Shown in pieces: positions 18,257-19,312 of a stretch of 19,312 nucleotides of DNA. The DNA is from Clavulina sp. PMI_390 (Eukaryota > Basidiomycota > Agaricomycetes > Cantharellales > Hydnaceae), in NCBI GenBank assembly GCA_015039315.1, contig WIDE01000238.1:1-19312 (forward strand), given 5' to 3'. Under the pieces are notes generated by a model. The model saw only the letters and a program-made list of their open reading frames with translations, was not told the DNA's origin and ran no database searches. Numbering within the stretch: position 1 is the stretch's first letter; each line of letters begins with the position of its first letter. The position numbers and the translations under genes were made by a program.

Positions 18257-18525
18257 AGGCTCTCAGCCCGCTCCTAATGAGAAAAATGGCAGGAATGGTA
18301 TATCAGGCTCTTGATATCATGTACTATACCAGTCATCTGGTCCACCACCATTGAGTACCTCATGTCACAATTTTTCAATATACATGCAGTAGTCTCTCCT
18401 GAGGATATATGAACCCCCCTGGATTAACCTTGTATTTTCCTCCTTTTCAAGACCTGCTCCTCTCTCCCTGCTAGGGCTCACAGCCGATCAGATTATCCAG
18501 CTAACCCGATCCAAGATAGGTGTCT
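18257..18525. other. 3' flank of the kinase gene
   Basis: AT-rich patches such as TTTTTCAATATACATGCAG near 18370 could hold the transcript end, but no AATAAA signal is clear. No other feature was seen. Confidence 0.3.
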
Positions 18526-18612
18526 ATCTGCGGATGCGGATGAAGGATCCAGAGCGCGTCTAATCCGCAGATAAACCAAATGCGTCTGGTTCAGATCGTC
18601 TCGGATGGGTGC
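18526..18612 (+). repeat. Hairpin and GCGGATG motif cluster, 3' side of kinase gene
   Basis: ATCTGCGGAT (18526-18535) and ATCCGCAGAT (18563-18572) form a perfect 10-bp stem. TCGGATGGGTGC follows at 18601-18612. The cluster is related to 15660-15745 on the other side of the gene. Confidence 0.6.
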
Positions 18613-18618
18613 TTAGCG

Positions 18619-18739
18619 TCAGGAAACCACTTTATGTCACTCGATTGGCTTGGCGATCGAGACCGAGCCTGTCAAGCATACTGAAACGCCAAGCAAGCCA
18701 ACTTAGGATGAATCAGTACAGTATATTGCTGCATAGTGT
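18619..18739 (+). mobile_element. Isolated transposon terminus related to the 1808-bp element
   Basis: TCAGGAAACCACTTTATG followed by CACTCGATTGGCT matches the left end of the element at 8567 (TCAGGAAACCACTTTGTG, CTCGATTGCT). The subterminal sequence then differs. No opposite end was found before the window edge. The LTR-like segment beginning at 18740 may have interrupted it, or the other end lies outside. Confidence 0.6.
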
Positions 18740-19041
18740 TGTTACGTGACGGTATCCCGTCTCACAATCTAGACTCATCGGACTGTTAGGATAGCTTTTG
18801 GCTCTGAGTCAGAGCCTCTGACACCGCTGCATCTCGTCCTGTATATAATGCCTCGTGCCTCGGTAGATTACAGGTCTCTCATCGAATCAACGCTATATTT
18901 TCCCCCTCCTATTGTCAGTTCTGTCTGACTTTGTGCGACTCCAAGTTCCTCCCTCTTCGCTCCCGCTCCTTGTTCGTCAATAGACAAGTCAAATCCCAAT
19001 CCTCACGGCCTCGGCGTCTCTTCTGATCCGAGCCCGTAACA
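18740..19041 (+). mobile_element. LTR-like segment, 302 bp (solo LTR or 5' LTR)
   Basis: It begins TGTTACG and ends CGTAACA, the short inverted TG...CA border typical of LTR retrotransposons. A TATA box (GTATATAATG, 18841-18850) lies about 100 bp inside, followed by a pyrimidine-rich stretch, as expected of U3-R. No duplicated target flank is evident: AGTGT precedes it and GTTGA follows. It may therefore be the 5' LTR of an element continuing rightward, or a solo LTR with a decayed duplication. GTTGATATC just after could be a weak primer-binding site, but this is not convincing. No second LTR was seen. Confidence 0.5.
18841..18850 (+). promoter_or_regulatory. TATA box in the LTR-like segment
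   Basis: GTATATAATG, followed ~50 bp downstream by a CT-rich stretch (CCCCCTCCTATTG). Confidence 0.45.
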
Positions 19042-19119
19042 GTTGATATCTTCAATTTCCTGCCCAGTGGTTTACTCAGACATGATAGATCTGGTGAAAT
19101 CAGTGCGTGTGGGGTTGTT

Positions 19120-19237
19120 TCCCGGAGAATTTGCTTTTTTCCCCGGAGCAGGGTATTGTTCCCCGGAGCAGAGTATTGTTCCCCGGAGCATGGTATTGTT
19201 CCCCAGAGTCAAGGCAGATTTCCCCGGAGCTACTTGT
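19120..19237 (-). repeat. Tandem array of six ~20-bp units (minus strand CTCCGGGGAACAATACYMTG)
   Basis: Unit cores TTCCCCGGAG repeat at about 19120, 19140, 19160, 19180, 19200 and 19221 on the plus strand. Read on the minus strand they are CTCCGGGGAACAA, the same core as the array at 6799-6940 but with CCGG where that array has CTGG, again the CpG-retaining form. A 61-codon frame reads through the array and is a repeat artefact. Confidence 0.88.
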
Positions 19238-19243
19238 TTGCCC

Positions 19244-19270
19244 TGTAGCTCCTTCATTTTTGAAGCTACA
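19244..19270. repeat. Hairpin TGTAGCTCCTTCA ... TGAAGCTACA
   Basis: A stem of ten bases with a small bulge and a T-rich loop, directly right of the 20-bp array. It could be a terminal hairpin of the element carrying the array. TTCC-type termination was not tested. Confidence 0.6.
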
Positions 19271-19312
19271 GATATGGAACTTATATATTCCAGAACTAGA
19301 TTTTTGTCTCTA

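Noticed and set aside
19072..19257. 61-codon frame on the minus strand as a repeat protein
   Set aside because: It is a read-through of the 20-bp array, and the period (20-21) is not a multiple of three, so no peptide repeat is kept.

Overview
The window looks like nuclear DNA of a filamentous fungus, most likely a basidiomycete of the Agaricomycotina type. The main reason is a clear protein-kinase gene at the right end. Its reading frame is only restored by removing ten short introns (53-86 nt) with GT...AG borders, a density typical of that group. No bacterial operon structure, ribosome binding sites, rRNA or tRNA was seen. Gene content is low. Most of the window is nested or decayed mobile DNA, which I recognise from inverted termini, target-site duplications, subterminal repeats and duplicated blocks.

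Layout: (1) 1-1176 is an element with 121-bp inverted ends, cut by the window edge. (2) 1177-4486 is gene-poor, with a 75-bp direct repeat, a perfect palindrome, a field of CTGAGCATTCAG-like motifs, and oppositely oriented CCAAT-containing repeat clusters ending in a TATA-bearing promoter or LTR-like segment. (3) 4487-6034 is an apparently intact Tc1-type transposon with a 339-aa DD34E transposase, inserted at a TA. (4) 6799-6940 is a 20-bp tandem array. (5) 6951-11030 holds two direct copies (A and B) of an unrecognised ~860-bp unit. Copy A is split by a 380-bp MITE-like element with a TATTA duplication. Copy B is split by a 1808-bp element with 23-bp inverted termini, which may carry a small spliced gene for a cysteine-rich secreted-type peptide. 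(6) 11031-12574 is mostly anonymous, with exon-like fragments. (7) 12575-14095 is an element with ~283-bp inverted arms, and 14853-15137 is a third, diverged and weaker relative of the arm. (8) 15999-18256 is an 11-exon FHA-domain serine/threonine kinase of the Chk2/Rad53 architecture. (9) 18526-19312 has repeats, a transposon terminus related to the 1808-bp element, an LTR-like segment (18740-19041) and a second array of the 20-bp repeat family.

The most striking large-scale signal is mutational. The left 8.2 kb is almost devoid of CpG, except inside the Tc1 element. Copy A has one CpG in about 735 bp, while the homologous parts of copy B have about 27 (hand counts). Many differences are CG in B against TG or CA in A. 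This points to a methylation- or RIP-like C-to-T domain ending near 8190, with the Tc1 element as a later arrival that has not been mutated.

The host gene and the mobile elements do not form a pathway. The elements appear to have accumulated beside one another and into one another, and the kinase is the only confident cellular gene.
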